NCBI GenBank assembly: GCA_049608925.1 | Contig: JBMYXZ010000012.1 | Location: forward strand, 1-21,419 | Source: JBMYXZ01 sp049608925 | GTDB taxonomy: Bacteria > Pseudomonadota > Alphaproteobacteria > JAGOMX01 | Direction of reading: 5' to 3' | DNA length: 21,419 bases | Shown here: piece after piece, positions 7,129 through 14,842 of the stretch | Position numbering within the stretch: the first letter of the stretch is position 1 | How the letters are laid out: each line of letters begins with the position of its first letter | Notes under the pieces: generated by a model | Databases searched by the model: none | Told to the model about the DNA's origin: nothing | What the model saw: only the letters and a program-made list of their open reading frames with translations | Made by a program: the position numbers and the translations under genes

Positions 7129-7140
7129 GGATAAAATTAA

Positions 7141-8088
7141 GTGAAATTTCGTTTTTTCTTATTTTTACTGATGATTGCACTGGTTAATTTGCCAGCAAGC
7201 GCCTTAAAAGTTGTTACAACAATTCCGCCACTATATGGATTGGCACAAGGCGTGTTAGAAGGCGCTTACCAGTCTGAATGCCTTATCAAAGGCAATGTGT
7301 CTCCCCATGCTTTTTCATTGTCTCCTCAACAACGGGCACTGCTAGAAGATGCAGATGTTATAATTTGGATGGGCGCTGATCTGGAGCCATCTCTAGTAAA
7401 AGTTATGGCGCAGGAGGGTAAATCAAAGACTGTGATTACGGTTTTAGATCTTGAGAATCTCGACTTATTAGAGATGCGCCACGGTCATGAGGAGCATCAT
7501 CACCATGGCCACCATCATCATGGGCGCTTGGACCCACATGTGTGGTTAAGCCCAGAAAATGCCAAGGTGATTGCAGCTTACCTCACGGAGTTTTTTGTAG
7601 AGCACCTGCCACGGGATAATTCAGATGTCCGCAATCAGATGCAGAAAAATGGACAAAAATTACTGCGCGACATTGAGGCATTAGACGAGGAACTTGAAAA
7701 AAAGCTGGCCCCATTCAAGCAGGTCCCTTTTGTGGCTTTTCACGATAGCCTGCAATATATCGAAAAATCCTATGGCCTTGCCTACCGTGGGGCTATATAT
7801 GTCGACCCAGAGCTACCGCTGGGTGCAAGACGCTTGCAAGAAACCATGGAAAGAGTTAAGACAGAAAATATCAAATGTATCTTTGCGGAAACCCAATTTC
7901 CTGATGACATTGTACAAAAAATTGCTTCAGAAGCAGGGGTGTATATTGGACGACTAGATCCCCTGGGGGGAGATCTGTTAGAATCAGAAGGAAATGTATA
8001 CATAAACCTTATGCAGCGCTTAGGAGATGATATCGCCAAGTGCTTGAGAAAAGCTGATGAAACACCCAAAAATCGCCGTTCTAGCTGA
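7141..8088 (+). CDS. znuA: Zinc ABC transporter substrate-binding protein (ZnuA-like)
   Basis: This is a cluster A-I solute-binding lipocalin-independent periplasmic protein of 315 residues that captures zinc for an ABC importer. A signal peptide spans residues 1-21 (cleavage near PASA). The zinc ligands are recognisable at His56 (SPHAF), His133 (DPHVW) and His201 (FHDSLQY). Between the first two lies a histidine-rich loop at 114-127 with ten His, typical of ZnuA rather than manganese-binding relatives. The start is GTG at 7141 with AAGGA upstream. No permease (znuB) or ATPase (znuC) gene is adjacent, so the rest of the importer must be elsewhere. The last 32 bases overlap nadK. The upstream palindrome suggests metal-responsive control. 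Confidence 0.9.
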   Translation: MKFRFFLFLLMIALVNLPASALKVVTTIPPLYGLAQGVLEGAYQSECLIKGNVSPHAFSLSPQQRALLEDADVIIWMGADLEPSLVKVMAQEGKSKTVITVLDLENLDLLEMRHGHEEHHHHGHHHHGRLDPHVWLSPENAKVIAAYLTEFFVEHLPRDNSDVRNQMQKNGQKLLRDIEALDEELEKKLAPFKQVPFVAFHDSLQYIEKSYGLAYRGAIYVDPELPLGARRLQETMERVKTENIKCIFAETQFPDDIVQKIASEAGVYIGRLDPLGGDLLESEGNVYINLMQRLGDDIAKCLRKADETPKNRRSS

Positions 8089-8827
8089 TACATCTAAAGG
8101 TCCTGCGCAAAACGCAATCGCTAAGCTGCAAGACTTATATGACGTTGTAGATGTTGACCAAGCTGATGTTATCGTGACCCTAGGGGGCGATGGCTTTATG
8201 CTGGAGGTCCTGCATAAATACATGTCTGCTGGCATTCCTGTTTATGGCATGAACTGCGGAACTGTTGGTTTTTTGATGAACCGGTACAATCCCAATGGTC
8301 TTTTAGAAAGGCTAGAAAAAGCCGATGAAGTTATCTTTCATCCCCTGGAAATGACCGCTTATACAGCTGATGGTGCGCAAGTAAAGGCCTTGGCGATTAA
8401 TGAAGTATCGCTGCTGCGTGAAACGCGTCAGGCGGCTAAAATAAAGATTATTGTCGATGATGTGGTGCGTATGGAAGAATTGGTGTGTGATGGCGTTTTA
8501 TTGTCCACACCTGCTGGCAGCACGGCCTACAACCTTTCTGCCCATGGCCCTATTGTCCCTTTGGGCTCAAGTTTGTTGCCCCTGACGCCTATCAGTGCAT
8601 ATCGGCCAAGAAGGTGGCGTGGGGCATTGTTGCCACATAACGCACGGGTTACTTTTGAAGTCTTAGAAGATAAAAAGCGCCCTGTCAGCGCTGTTGCCGA
8701 CTATACAGAGGTGCGAGATGTGCAAAAAGTCTCGATTATTGAGCATCCTACAATGAAGCTGAGACTGCTTTTTGACTGCGAGCACAACCTGGAAGAAAGA
8801 ATTTTACAAGAACAATTCATGAATTGA
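8057..8827 (+). CDS. nadK: NAD kinase
   Basis: NadK phosphorylates NAD+ to NADP+. The 256-residue protein has the diagnostic GGDG at 43-46 (TLGGDGFML), NE at 115-116 (INEVSLL) and TPAGSTAYNLSAHGPIVPL from residue 151. The short form with ISAYRPRRWRGALLP is typical of alphaproteobacteria. The start ATG lies inside the znuA 3' end in another frame (32-base overlap), with only a weak GAG upstream, so translation probably depends on ribosomes finishing znuA. The next feature is tRNA-Pro(UGG) 41 bases downstream in the same direction, with no terminator hairpin visible between them. Confidence 0.96.
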   Translation: MKHPKIAVLADTSKGPAQNAIAKLQDLYDVVDVDQADVIVTLGGDGFMLEVLHKYMSAGIPVYGMNCGTVGFLMNRYNPNGLLERLEKADEVIFHPLEMTAYTADGAQVKALAINEVSLLRETRQAAKIKIIVDDVVRMEELVCDGVLLSTPAGSTAYNLSAHGPIVPLGSSLLPLTPISAYRPRRWRGALLPHNARVTFEVLEDKKRPVSAVADYTEVRDVQKVSIIEHPTMKLRLLFDCEHNLEERILQEQFMN

Positions 8828-8868
8828 GTTGAAAATCTCTGGGGAGGTGTGATACACATAACTCGATT

Positions 8869-8945
8869 CGGGGTGTAGCGCAGCCTGGTAGCGCGCCTGC
8901 TTTGGGAGCAGGATGTCGGGGGTTCAAATCCCTCCACCCCGACCA
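8869..8945 (+). tRNA. tRNA-Pro, anticodon UGG
   Basis: The acceptor CGGGGTG pairs with CACCCCG, then discriminator A and an encoded CCA (8943-8945). Anticodon stem CCTGC/GCAGG encloses the loop TTTGGGA, with TGG at 8903-8905. The T-arm is GGGGGTTCAAATCCCTC. It is the second proline tRNA in the window and ends 10 bases before the convergent efflux-pump gene. Confidence 0.97.
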
Positions 8946-8955
8946 TTTTCTTATT

Positions 8956-11900
8956 CTATAGTCCCTTCTTTTCTAGGTATCGCGCAATTTTTCCATAAGG
9001 TTCAGTATTTCTGGCAATCAAGCTATAGCCAGCTGGGACCAGGAATATTGTCGATATTAAGGAAAATAACACGCCAGAGAAGACGACAACACCGATAGAG
9101 ATGCGGGTTTCCGCCCCTGCCCCTGTTGCAAGGATTAGCGGCAGCATGCCCATCAGAGTTGTTATACCCGTCATAACGATAGGTCTTAGGCGAACTTTGC
9201 TGGCTTCCAGAACAGCTTTATCGAAGGACGTTCCCTCGGCCCGTAATTGATTGATAAACTCGACTATTAAAATACCATTTTTTGACGTCAGCCCTACCAT
9301 CATGATAATGGCGACCTCTGTGTAGACATTCAGGCTTTGACCAAAAAGATACAAGCCCAGGAAAGCGCCAAAGATGGTGCTGGGGATTGTCAGGACAATC
9401 ACGAACGGATGGATATAGTTTTCGAATTGAGCTGCCAGCACCAGAAACACCAGTATCAATGATAAGGCAAAGATAAAGAAAACACCTTCACGGCTTTCGG
9501 TGAAAGACAAAGATTCCCCCTTATAATCTATGCTGGCCGTGGCAGGTAAATTGTCCCGTACGATTTTTTCCATAAATTCTAGGGCTGCGCCTATGGAATA
9601 CCCTTCTTTCAGATTCGCCTCCAGCGTAATTGATCTAATACGGTTATAGCGATTTAAGGTGCTGGCATCGGCTTTTTCCGTGATATTCACCAAGTTTGAT
9701 AGGGGGATCAATTCACCCGTATTTTCTGATCGGATATATATATTTTGTACGTCATATTTAGTTTGCTGCTTGCCGCGTTGACCCTCGATGATGACATCAT
9801 ATTCTTCCCCATCGTCAATAAAGGTTGTGACCTGCCGAGAGCCCAGCATAGTTTCCAAAGTCCTGCCGATAGATCTATTGCTGACGCCCAGGTCAGCTGC
9901 CCTGTTAAGATTAACCTCGATATCTAGTTGTGGCTTTGTTTCTTTATAGTCATGATCGAGACCTAGAAGGCCAGGGTTATTTTGATTGATCTTTTCAAGC
10001 ACAATGTCTCGCCAGTCCGCGAGTTTTTCATAAGATTGTCCACCTAGCACAAATTGTACAGGCTTTTGAGTGCGCCCACTGAACCCTTGACGCATGATGG
10101 GAAAAACGCGAACGCCGGGCAGGTTTGAAAATTTTCCGCGTATTTCTTGCATAATTTGAAAGCCATTACGACGGCTGCCAAATTCACTTAAAACGATAAT
10201 TATAATGCCGTCATTGAAGTTTGAGGGGTTGCCAAACGACCTTGGGGCACGCACAAGAAGTCTCTGGATTTCGCCGCTATCGACATAGCTCATCAATTGA
10301 TTTTCAAGATGATCCATGTAATCACTTATGTACTCGAACGAGGCGCCCTCAGGACCGTTAACAAGGATAAAAAAGGCCCCTCTGTCTTCTTTAGGTGCAT
10401 ATTCTTTGGGAATCAAGAAATATAGCCCCGCACATCCGGCAGTGATCAATAAGATCGTACAGGACAGCACAAGCTTTCTGCCCATTAATTTTTTCAGCAA
10501 AGCACCATATTTATTGGTTGCTGCATCAATCAAAGGGTGATCAGATTTTTTTGCTTTCTGTCCAGAGGCCGGCTTTAACCACTTGGAACACAGCATGGGC
10601 GAAAGCGTAAGGGCAATAAAAGTCGAGATAATAATGGCTGATATCATTGCCCCAGAAAATTCTGAGAACAGCTTGCCAAGGTCTCCCTCTAGAAACAGGA
10701 TAGGGACAAATACTGATATCAACACGAGGGAGGTTGCAATAACCGCAAAGCCAACTTGTCGGGCACCCAGATAAGCAGCCTCAATGGGGGATTCTCCATT
10801 TTTTATGCGACGTGAAATGTTTTCCAAGACGATAATTGCATCATCAACAACAATACCAATCATCAGCACCAAGGCCAGCAGGGTGATTAAATTGATAGAA
10901 AAGTCCAAAGCGAACAGGAATATGAAGGTTCCTACAATTGAGATGGGAATTGTCACAGCTGGGATAGCGATGGCCCGGATGTTGCGCAGGAATACAAAGA
11001 TCACCACAACCACCAGCAGCATGGCTATGAACAACGTCTTGTACACTTCGTTGATCGAGCTTTTTATGAATACGGAGGTGTCATAGCTTTGCAGGATTTG
11101 CATGCCTTCAGGAAGGCTTTTATTGATCTTTGCAGCTTCTTGCTTAGCAAGTTCAGCGACATCGATGGTGTTAGCCTTGGACTGCTTGATAATTCCAATA
11201 CCGATCATTGGCACTTTATTGCCGCGGAAGAAAATTCTGTCCTCAACGGCTTCTTTACGGACATCGGCAATATCTCCCAAGCGTACAAGGTATCCATCGT
11301 CTCCACGGCGAATCACAAGCTCACGAAAGTCTTCTTCCGTTTTAAAGGCACGTTTAATGCGTGCAGAAAAAGATATATCATCGGAATCTATGCTGCCGGC
11401 CGGAAGTTCAACATTCTGTCTGGTAAGAGCTGTTTCAATATCATCAACGGTCAGATCCCTGGCAGCCATTTTTATGCGATCCAGCCATATACGCATGGAA
11501 TACTCAAGACCACCACCCAACCTAACGCGGGCGACGCCTGGTATGATGGAAAACTTGTCTTGTAAATACCTACGGGCGTAATCTGTCAGCTCTAATATAT
11601 CCATTTGATCGCTGACCAGGTTCAGCCACATGATGACATCATCACTAGAGTCTACTTTTTCTACTTCGGGTATATCTGCTTCATCGGGTAGGTTATCCAC
11701 CACTGCCGACACACGATCACGCACATCATTCACGGCGGCATCTAAATCGCGTGAGATAATGAATTCTATGCTGATGCGAGATCGGCCATCTTCACTTTCC
11801 GAGCTGATGGTTTTAACGCCTTCCAGCCCTGATATACGATCTTCGATGACTTGCGTAATGCGTGTTTCGACAACATTTGCGGCCGCGCCGGTATAATCAG

Positions 11901-12045
11901 TTGTGATGGTGACAATCGGTGGGTCAATATCGGGATATTCCCGTAAGGGCAATTTATCGAAAGATACGATGCCAAAAATGACGATGACAATAGCTATAAC
12001 CGAAGCCAGGGTAGGGCGCTTTATGGCAATATCTGATAAAATCAT
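8956..12045 (-). CDS. RND multidrug-efflux permease (AcrB/MexF family, HAE1)
   Basis: The 1029-residue protein is a full-length proton-driven inner-membrane pump of the resistance-nodulation-division family. Visible marks are the first transmembrane helix (ASVIAIVIVIFGIVSF), the family motif LREYPDIDPPIVTI, and VVDDAIIVLENISRRI near residue 400, whose Asp pair is the proton relay. Two large periplasmic loops and the final helices (FENYIHPFVIVLTIPSTIFGA, VGLTSKNGILIVEFINQ) complete it. The start overlaps the adaptor gene stop by four bases (ATGA). No TolC-type outer membrane gene or local repressor adjoins it, so an outer channel encoded elsewhere is presumably used. The substrate cannot be read from sequence. 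Tail-to-tail with tRNA-Pro(UGG). Confidence 0.95.
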   Translation of the reverse strand: MILSDIAIKRPTLASVIAIVIVIFGIVSFDKLPLREYPDIDPPIVTITTDYTGAAANVVETRITQVIEDRISGLEGVKTISSESEDGRSRISIEFIISRDLDAAVNDVRDRVSAVVDNLPDEADIPEVEKVDSSDDVIMWLNLVSDQMDILELTDYARRYLQDKFSIIPGVARVRLGGGLEYSMRIWLDRIKMAARDLTVDDIETALTRQNVELPAGSIDSDDISFSARIKRAFKTEEDFRELVIRRGDDGYLVRLGDIADVRKEAVEDRIFFRGNKVPMIGIGIIKQSKANTIDVAELAKQEAAKINKSLPEGMQILQSYDTSVFIKSSINEVYKTLFIAMLLVVVVIFVFLRNIRAIAIPAVTIPISIVGTFIFLFALDFSINLITLLALVLMIGIVVDDAIIVLENISRRIKNGESPIEAAYLGARQVGFAVIATSLVLISVFVPILFLEGDLGKLFSEFSGAMISAIIISTFIALTLSPMLCSKWLKPASGQKAKKSDHPLIDAATNKYGALLKKLMGRKLVLSCTILLITAGCAGLYFLIPKEYAPKEDRGAFFILVNGPEGASFEYISDYMDHLENQLMSYVDSGEIQRLLVRAPRSFGNPSNFNDGIIIIVLSEFGSRRNGFQIMQEIRGKFSNLPGVRVFPIMRQGFSGRTQKPVQFVLGGQSYEKLADWRDIVLEKINQNNPGLLGLDHDYKETKPQLDIEVNLNRAADLGVSNRSIGRTLETMLGSRQVTTFIDDGEEYDVIIEGQRGKQQTKYDVQNIYIRSENTGELIPLSNLVNITEKADASTLNRYNRIRSITLEANLKEGYSIGAALEFMEKIVRDNLPATASIDYKGESLSFTESREGVFFIFALSLILVFLVLAAQFENYIHPFVIVLTIPSTIFGAFLGLYLFGQSLNVYTEVAIIMMVGLTSKNGILIVEFINQLRAEGTSFDKAVLEASKVRLRPIVMTGITTLMGMLPLILATGAGAETRISIGVVVFSGVLFSLISTIFLVPAGYSLIARNTEPYGKIARYLEKKGL

Positions 12046-13112
12046 GACGGACTTTCGCAGCGGAAGCTGTCAATATCAACAGGTTCGTGAACTCCTGATT
12101 CAGCAATTGTAACAGGCTGTTTGTGCTCGAGAGACACATTGCCGCGATCAATGATTGTGTCAGTACTGCTTACACCCTCAATAATTTCGGTAACGCCTGG
12201 CAGACGCTCTCCAATGCTGACTTTCTGCAACACAGCAAATGATTTTTCACCATCCTTTTGCAGGATGTGGAGGAAATGATCATTGCCTTTTTGTTTTATA
12301 GAAGCTTCTGGCACTACTAGTGTCTCTCTGCGATTGGCGATGATCGTTATCTTCATCAGCAAACCCGGCTTCAGCAATTCTTTTTCATTCGGGAATATGG
12401 CGCGTACGCGCACAGTACGTGTTACGGTGTTAACCTGCGGGCTGATAGCAACAATTTCCCCAGTAAACTCTTGATCTGGGTAAGCCTCCACATGACCCAA
12501 AACTTTTTGACCGGGTTTTACTTGGGTCAGAAATAGCGATGGGATTTCAAAGTTAACTTTGATTCTCGAGATATCATAAAGGCGCGTGATTACATCTCCA
12601 GGCCTAACCAAGGTTCCAACGCTTATGTCCCTGAAGTCGACAATTCCACTAAACGGGGCCTTAATGATACGATCCTTGATTTGTTCTTCGATAGCTTTGA
12701 TTTCCCCTTGCAGTTGCTCTAGGTCAGCCTGACGGGACTCAAGAGAGGCTTTGGTAGTAAAGTTCTGATCCACCAGAACCTGGGCCCGCTCAAGAGACGG
12801 TTGCTTTGCTATCAGCTGGGCTTTTAAGGAGTTAAGCCTAGACTTTTCCTCGCCAAAGTCCAATTCTACCAAGACATCACCTGCATTGACTTTCTGTGTA
12901 TCTGAAAACAGAATGCCTGTGACCTTTTCCGAAGTATTAGCCGTAATGGTAACGGACTCATTTGCTAGTGTCGTTCCCAATGCCTCAATGCGGGTGCATA
13001 GAGGAATCTTTGAAACCTTTGTCACTGTTACGCTGACAGGTGGGCGTTCTTGCGCATAAACCTGGCAGGCAGAGAAAATTAGTATTAGAAGCAGTGTGAA
13101 GTCCCTGATCAC
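12042..13112 (-). CDS. RND efflux periplasmic adaptor (membrane fusion protein, AcrA/HlyD family)
   Basis: The 356-residue protein bridges the pump and an outer-membrane channel. Order of parts: signal sequence; lipoyl half-motif with VNAGDVLVELD (about 76-86); alpha-hairpin (about 90-145, coiled-coil rich in Glu and Leu); second lipoyl half with KAPFSGIVDFRDISVGTLVRPGD; then beta-barrel and membrane-proximal domains. The start is GTG at 13112; there is an in-frame TAA a few codons upstream and no better start. The N-terminal region ends FSACQVYAQE. It could be cleaved after VYA as a normal signal peptide, or at Cys16 as a lipoprotein, although Phe at -3 is a poor lipobox. First gene of the two-gene pump operon. 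No convincing promoter was found upstream. Confidence 0.92.
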   Translation of the reverse strand: MIRDFTLLLILIFSACQVYAQERPPVSVTVTKVSKIPLCTRIEALGTTLANESVTITANTSEKVTGILFSDTQKVNAGDVLVELDFGEEKSRLNSLKAQLIAKQPSLERAQVLVDQNFTTKASLESRQADLEQLQGEIKAIEEQIKDRIIKAPFSGIVDFRDISVGTLVRPGDVITRLYDISRIKVNFEIPSLFLTQVKPGQKVLGHVEAYPDQEFTGEIVAISPQVNTVTRTVRVRAIFPNEKELLKPGLLMKITIIANRRETLVVPEASIKQKGNDHFLHILQKDGEKSFAVLQKVSIGERLPGVTEIIEGVSSTDTIIDRGNVSLEHKQPVTIAESGVHEPVDIDSFRCESPS

Positions 13113-13285
13113 GATGATGACACTTTATTATTGTTTGTGAGTCATAATAACATCTAATTGCTGACTAGAGAATATTGAAGAAAAGGAATATTAAGCTTTG
13201 TGGCCGAGAGCTGCTGAATTCAATCGCTATTTTCTACTAATGGAAATTATGATAATATTAGTTATTCACAAAAATCACGGTTGAT

Positions 13286-13882
13286 ATGAAAAAAATTCTT
13301 TTTTGCCTTCTATTGCTGGTTTTCGGCTCTAGTTTTGCTGTCGCTCAATGCTTGTTGCGAGAGGAAGCAGATGCTAGTATCGGATCCCCCGATGCACCTG
13401 TGGTGGTTGTTGAGTATTCCTCGTTGACCTGTCACCATTGTGCCGGATTTCATACAGGCACGCTTAAGAAGTTAAAAGAAAAATATATTGATACCGGCAA
13501 GCTGCGTATTGTTTTTAGGCATTATCCAATGGATCGTGATGCGCTGACTGCATCTTTAGTCATCACTAGCCTGCCACAAGAAAAACGCTTTGATCTGATT
13601 CAAGAGCTGTTTGAGCGCCAAAGTGAGTGGCTGGTCAACCCTAATCCTTCTAAGAAAATCGCCGAGATAGCCGGGATTACCGAAGATCAAATGAAAAAAC
13701 TATTTGATGATAAAGAACTGCAGAACAGTGTCTTACAGCAACGCTTATCGGCTCAAAATAATTTTAAAGTGTCTGCAACGCCGACATTTTTTATCAAAGG
13801 GATAATGTTTGAAGGCGTTCCAGAACTGGATGAGTTTGAGAAAATGATCGCGGGCGATGCGCAACCAAAGCCTAGCGCATAA
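13286..13882 (+). CDS. DsbA-family periplasmic thiol:disulfide oxidoreductase
   Basis: The 198-residue protein has a signal peptide ending near AVA (residue 20) and a thioredoxin-fold domain. The active site is Cys49-His-His-Cys52 in SSLTCHHCAGFH, and the cis-proline loop is SATPTFF with Pro166. Between them lies the all-helical insertion of DsbA proteins. CHHC is unlike the CPHC of enteric DsbA; in this family the middle dipeptide tunes redox potential. It resembles the alphaproteobacterial single-domain group that includes the Wolbachia DsbA1/DsbA2 type. Likely role: introducing or isomerising disulfides in exported proteins. The ribosome site is weak. The last 11 bases overlap the convergent def gene. 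Confidence 0.9.
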   Translation: MKKILFCLLLLVFGSSFAVAQCLLREEADASIGSPDAPVVVVEYSSLTCHHCAGFHTGTLKKLKEKYIDTGKLRIVFRHYPMDRDALTASLVITSLPQEKRFDLIQELFERQSEWLVNPNPSKKIAEIAGITEDQMKKLFDDKELQNSVLQQRLSAQNNFKVSATPTFFIKGIMFEGVPELDEFEKMIAGDAQPKPSA

Positions 13883-14438
13883 ATTCCGTTACTTCTTTCA
13901 GGTATCCTGCGCGCTTCGGGTCCTGCATCCTACTGATCGATAACCTGCCATCAAGATGATCAATCTCGTGCTGCAGCACGCGAGCATGATACCCTTTTAC
14001 TTCCATCTCCAAAGGCTCAACGTTGATTCCATCAGACATAAAGCCTGTAACTTTGACGGCATTGTAACGGGCGACTTCTATAGCTAGGTCTGGCAAAGAA
14101 AAGCATGCTTCCCAGTCAGAAATCATTTCATCGGTCGTTGGGGTGAAGCGTGCGTTAATTAAGAACACAGGGGGAATGCCACCAGGAGTAAACTCGTCTT
14201 CACGTTGTGCGTGGACCTGATAATACAGGATTCTTTTAGAAATATTGATCTGGGGTGCCGCTAAGCCTGCCGAGGGCGGGATTGATTCAACGGTGGCCGC
14301 CAGATCGGCCATGATCTGTTTTGCCTCGATAGATGTTGGGTCAATATCCTCTGCTACGCGCAATAGGGTAGGGTGTCCCATACGGATAATGTCTCTGACG
14401 GTTCCATTTTTCGCAAGTTCTTTTAAATTTGCTTCCAT
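13872..14438 (-). CDS. def: Peptide deformylase with variant motifs
   Basis: Peptide deformylase removes the formyl group from new N-termini using a Cys/His/His-bound metal. All catalytic residues are present in 188 residues: Gln63 (GLAAPQ, motif 1), Cys112 (motif 2) and HEIDH at 157-161 (QHEIDHLDG, motif 3). Motif 2 reads EACFS instead of EGCLS, and motif 1 reads SAGLAAPQ where the first Gly of GxGxAAPQ is Ser. The protein is thus a divergent form, perhaps a second deformylase paralogue rather than the housekeeping copy. The ATG overlaps the cdd stop by one base (TAATG) with GAGG upstream. It is the last gene of the glyQ-glyS-cdd-def series and converges on the DsbA-like gene with an 11-base overlap. 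Confidence 0.9.
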   Translation of the reverse strand: MEANLKELAKNGTVRDIIRMGHPTLLRVAEDIDPTSIEAKQIMADLAATVESIPPSAGLAAPQINISKRILYYQVHAQREDEFTPGGIPPVFLINARFTPTTDEMISDWEACFSLPDLAIEVARYNAVKVTGFMSDGINVEPLEMEVKGYHARVLQHEIDHLDGRLSISRMQDPKRAGYLKEVTEFMR

Positions 14439-14842
14439 TATGCCACCTCAGACTCAAAATCTGTGAATGCATCTACTAATAGTTCATTTATTGGACGACT
14501 AACCAAGCCTGATTTTCCTATGTATACAACCGGAGCATTCGGCCCAAATTCGCTAATAACCTGCCTGCAGATACCGCATGGTGCGCCGGGAGTCTCTTGA
14601 CCTGTTGCTACTGCAATTGCTTTAATCTTAATCTTCCCGCGTTGTGAGATTGCTGAGACAATAGCACTACGTTCAGCACAAATGGTGCCACCATATGAGG
14701 CGTTCTCAACGTTACATCCCTTGAAGATTTCGCCATCTTCAGTCAGCACTGCTGCCCCCACCCGAAACTTAGAGTAAGGTGCATAAGCGTTATTGGTTGC
14801 TTCTTTTGCGTGGTTATATAGATTTTGTAGTTCAGGTTTCAT
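14438..14842 (-). CDS. cdd: Cytidine deaminase
   Basis: This 134-residue homotetrameric-type cytidine deaminase hydrolyses cytidine and deoxycytidine to uridine forms in pyrimidine salvage. The zinc motif is complete: Cys55-Ala-Glu57 (TICAERSAIV) and Pro88-Cys89-Gly-Ile-Cys92 (APCGICRQVI), with FRVGAAVLTEDG and GCNVENASYG as substrate-binding elements. Its ATG overlaps the glyS stop by one base (TAATG) and its stop overlaps the def start, so it sits as a coupled middle cistron. A salvage enzyme embedded between translation genes is unusual but the overlaps leave no doubt about co-expression. Confidence 0.97.
   Translation of the reverse strand: MKPELQNLYNHAKEATNNAYAPYSKFRVGAAVLTEDGEIFKGCNVENASYGGTICAERSAIVSAISQRGKIKIKAIAVATGQETPGAPCGICRQVISEFGPNAPVVYIGKSGLVSRPINELLVDAFTDFESEVA

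Noticed and set aside
8701..8946. Minus-strand open frame starting MVGVEGFEPPTS
   Set aside because: Same artefact: antisense of tRNA-Pro(UGG), continuing into the antisense of nadK.
11089..11581. Plus-strand open frames of about 158 codons
   Set aside because: Antisense shadows of the RND permease, which is intact and full length.
12042..13112. Firm lipoprotein call for the adaptor from FSAC
   Set aside because: Phe at -3 is a poor lipobox, and a normal signal peptidase site (VYA) lies just downstream; left undecided.
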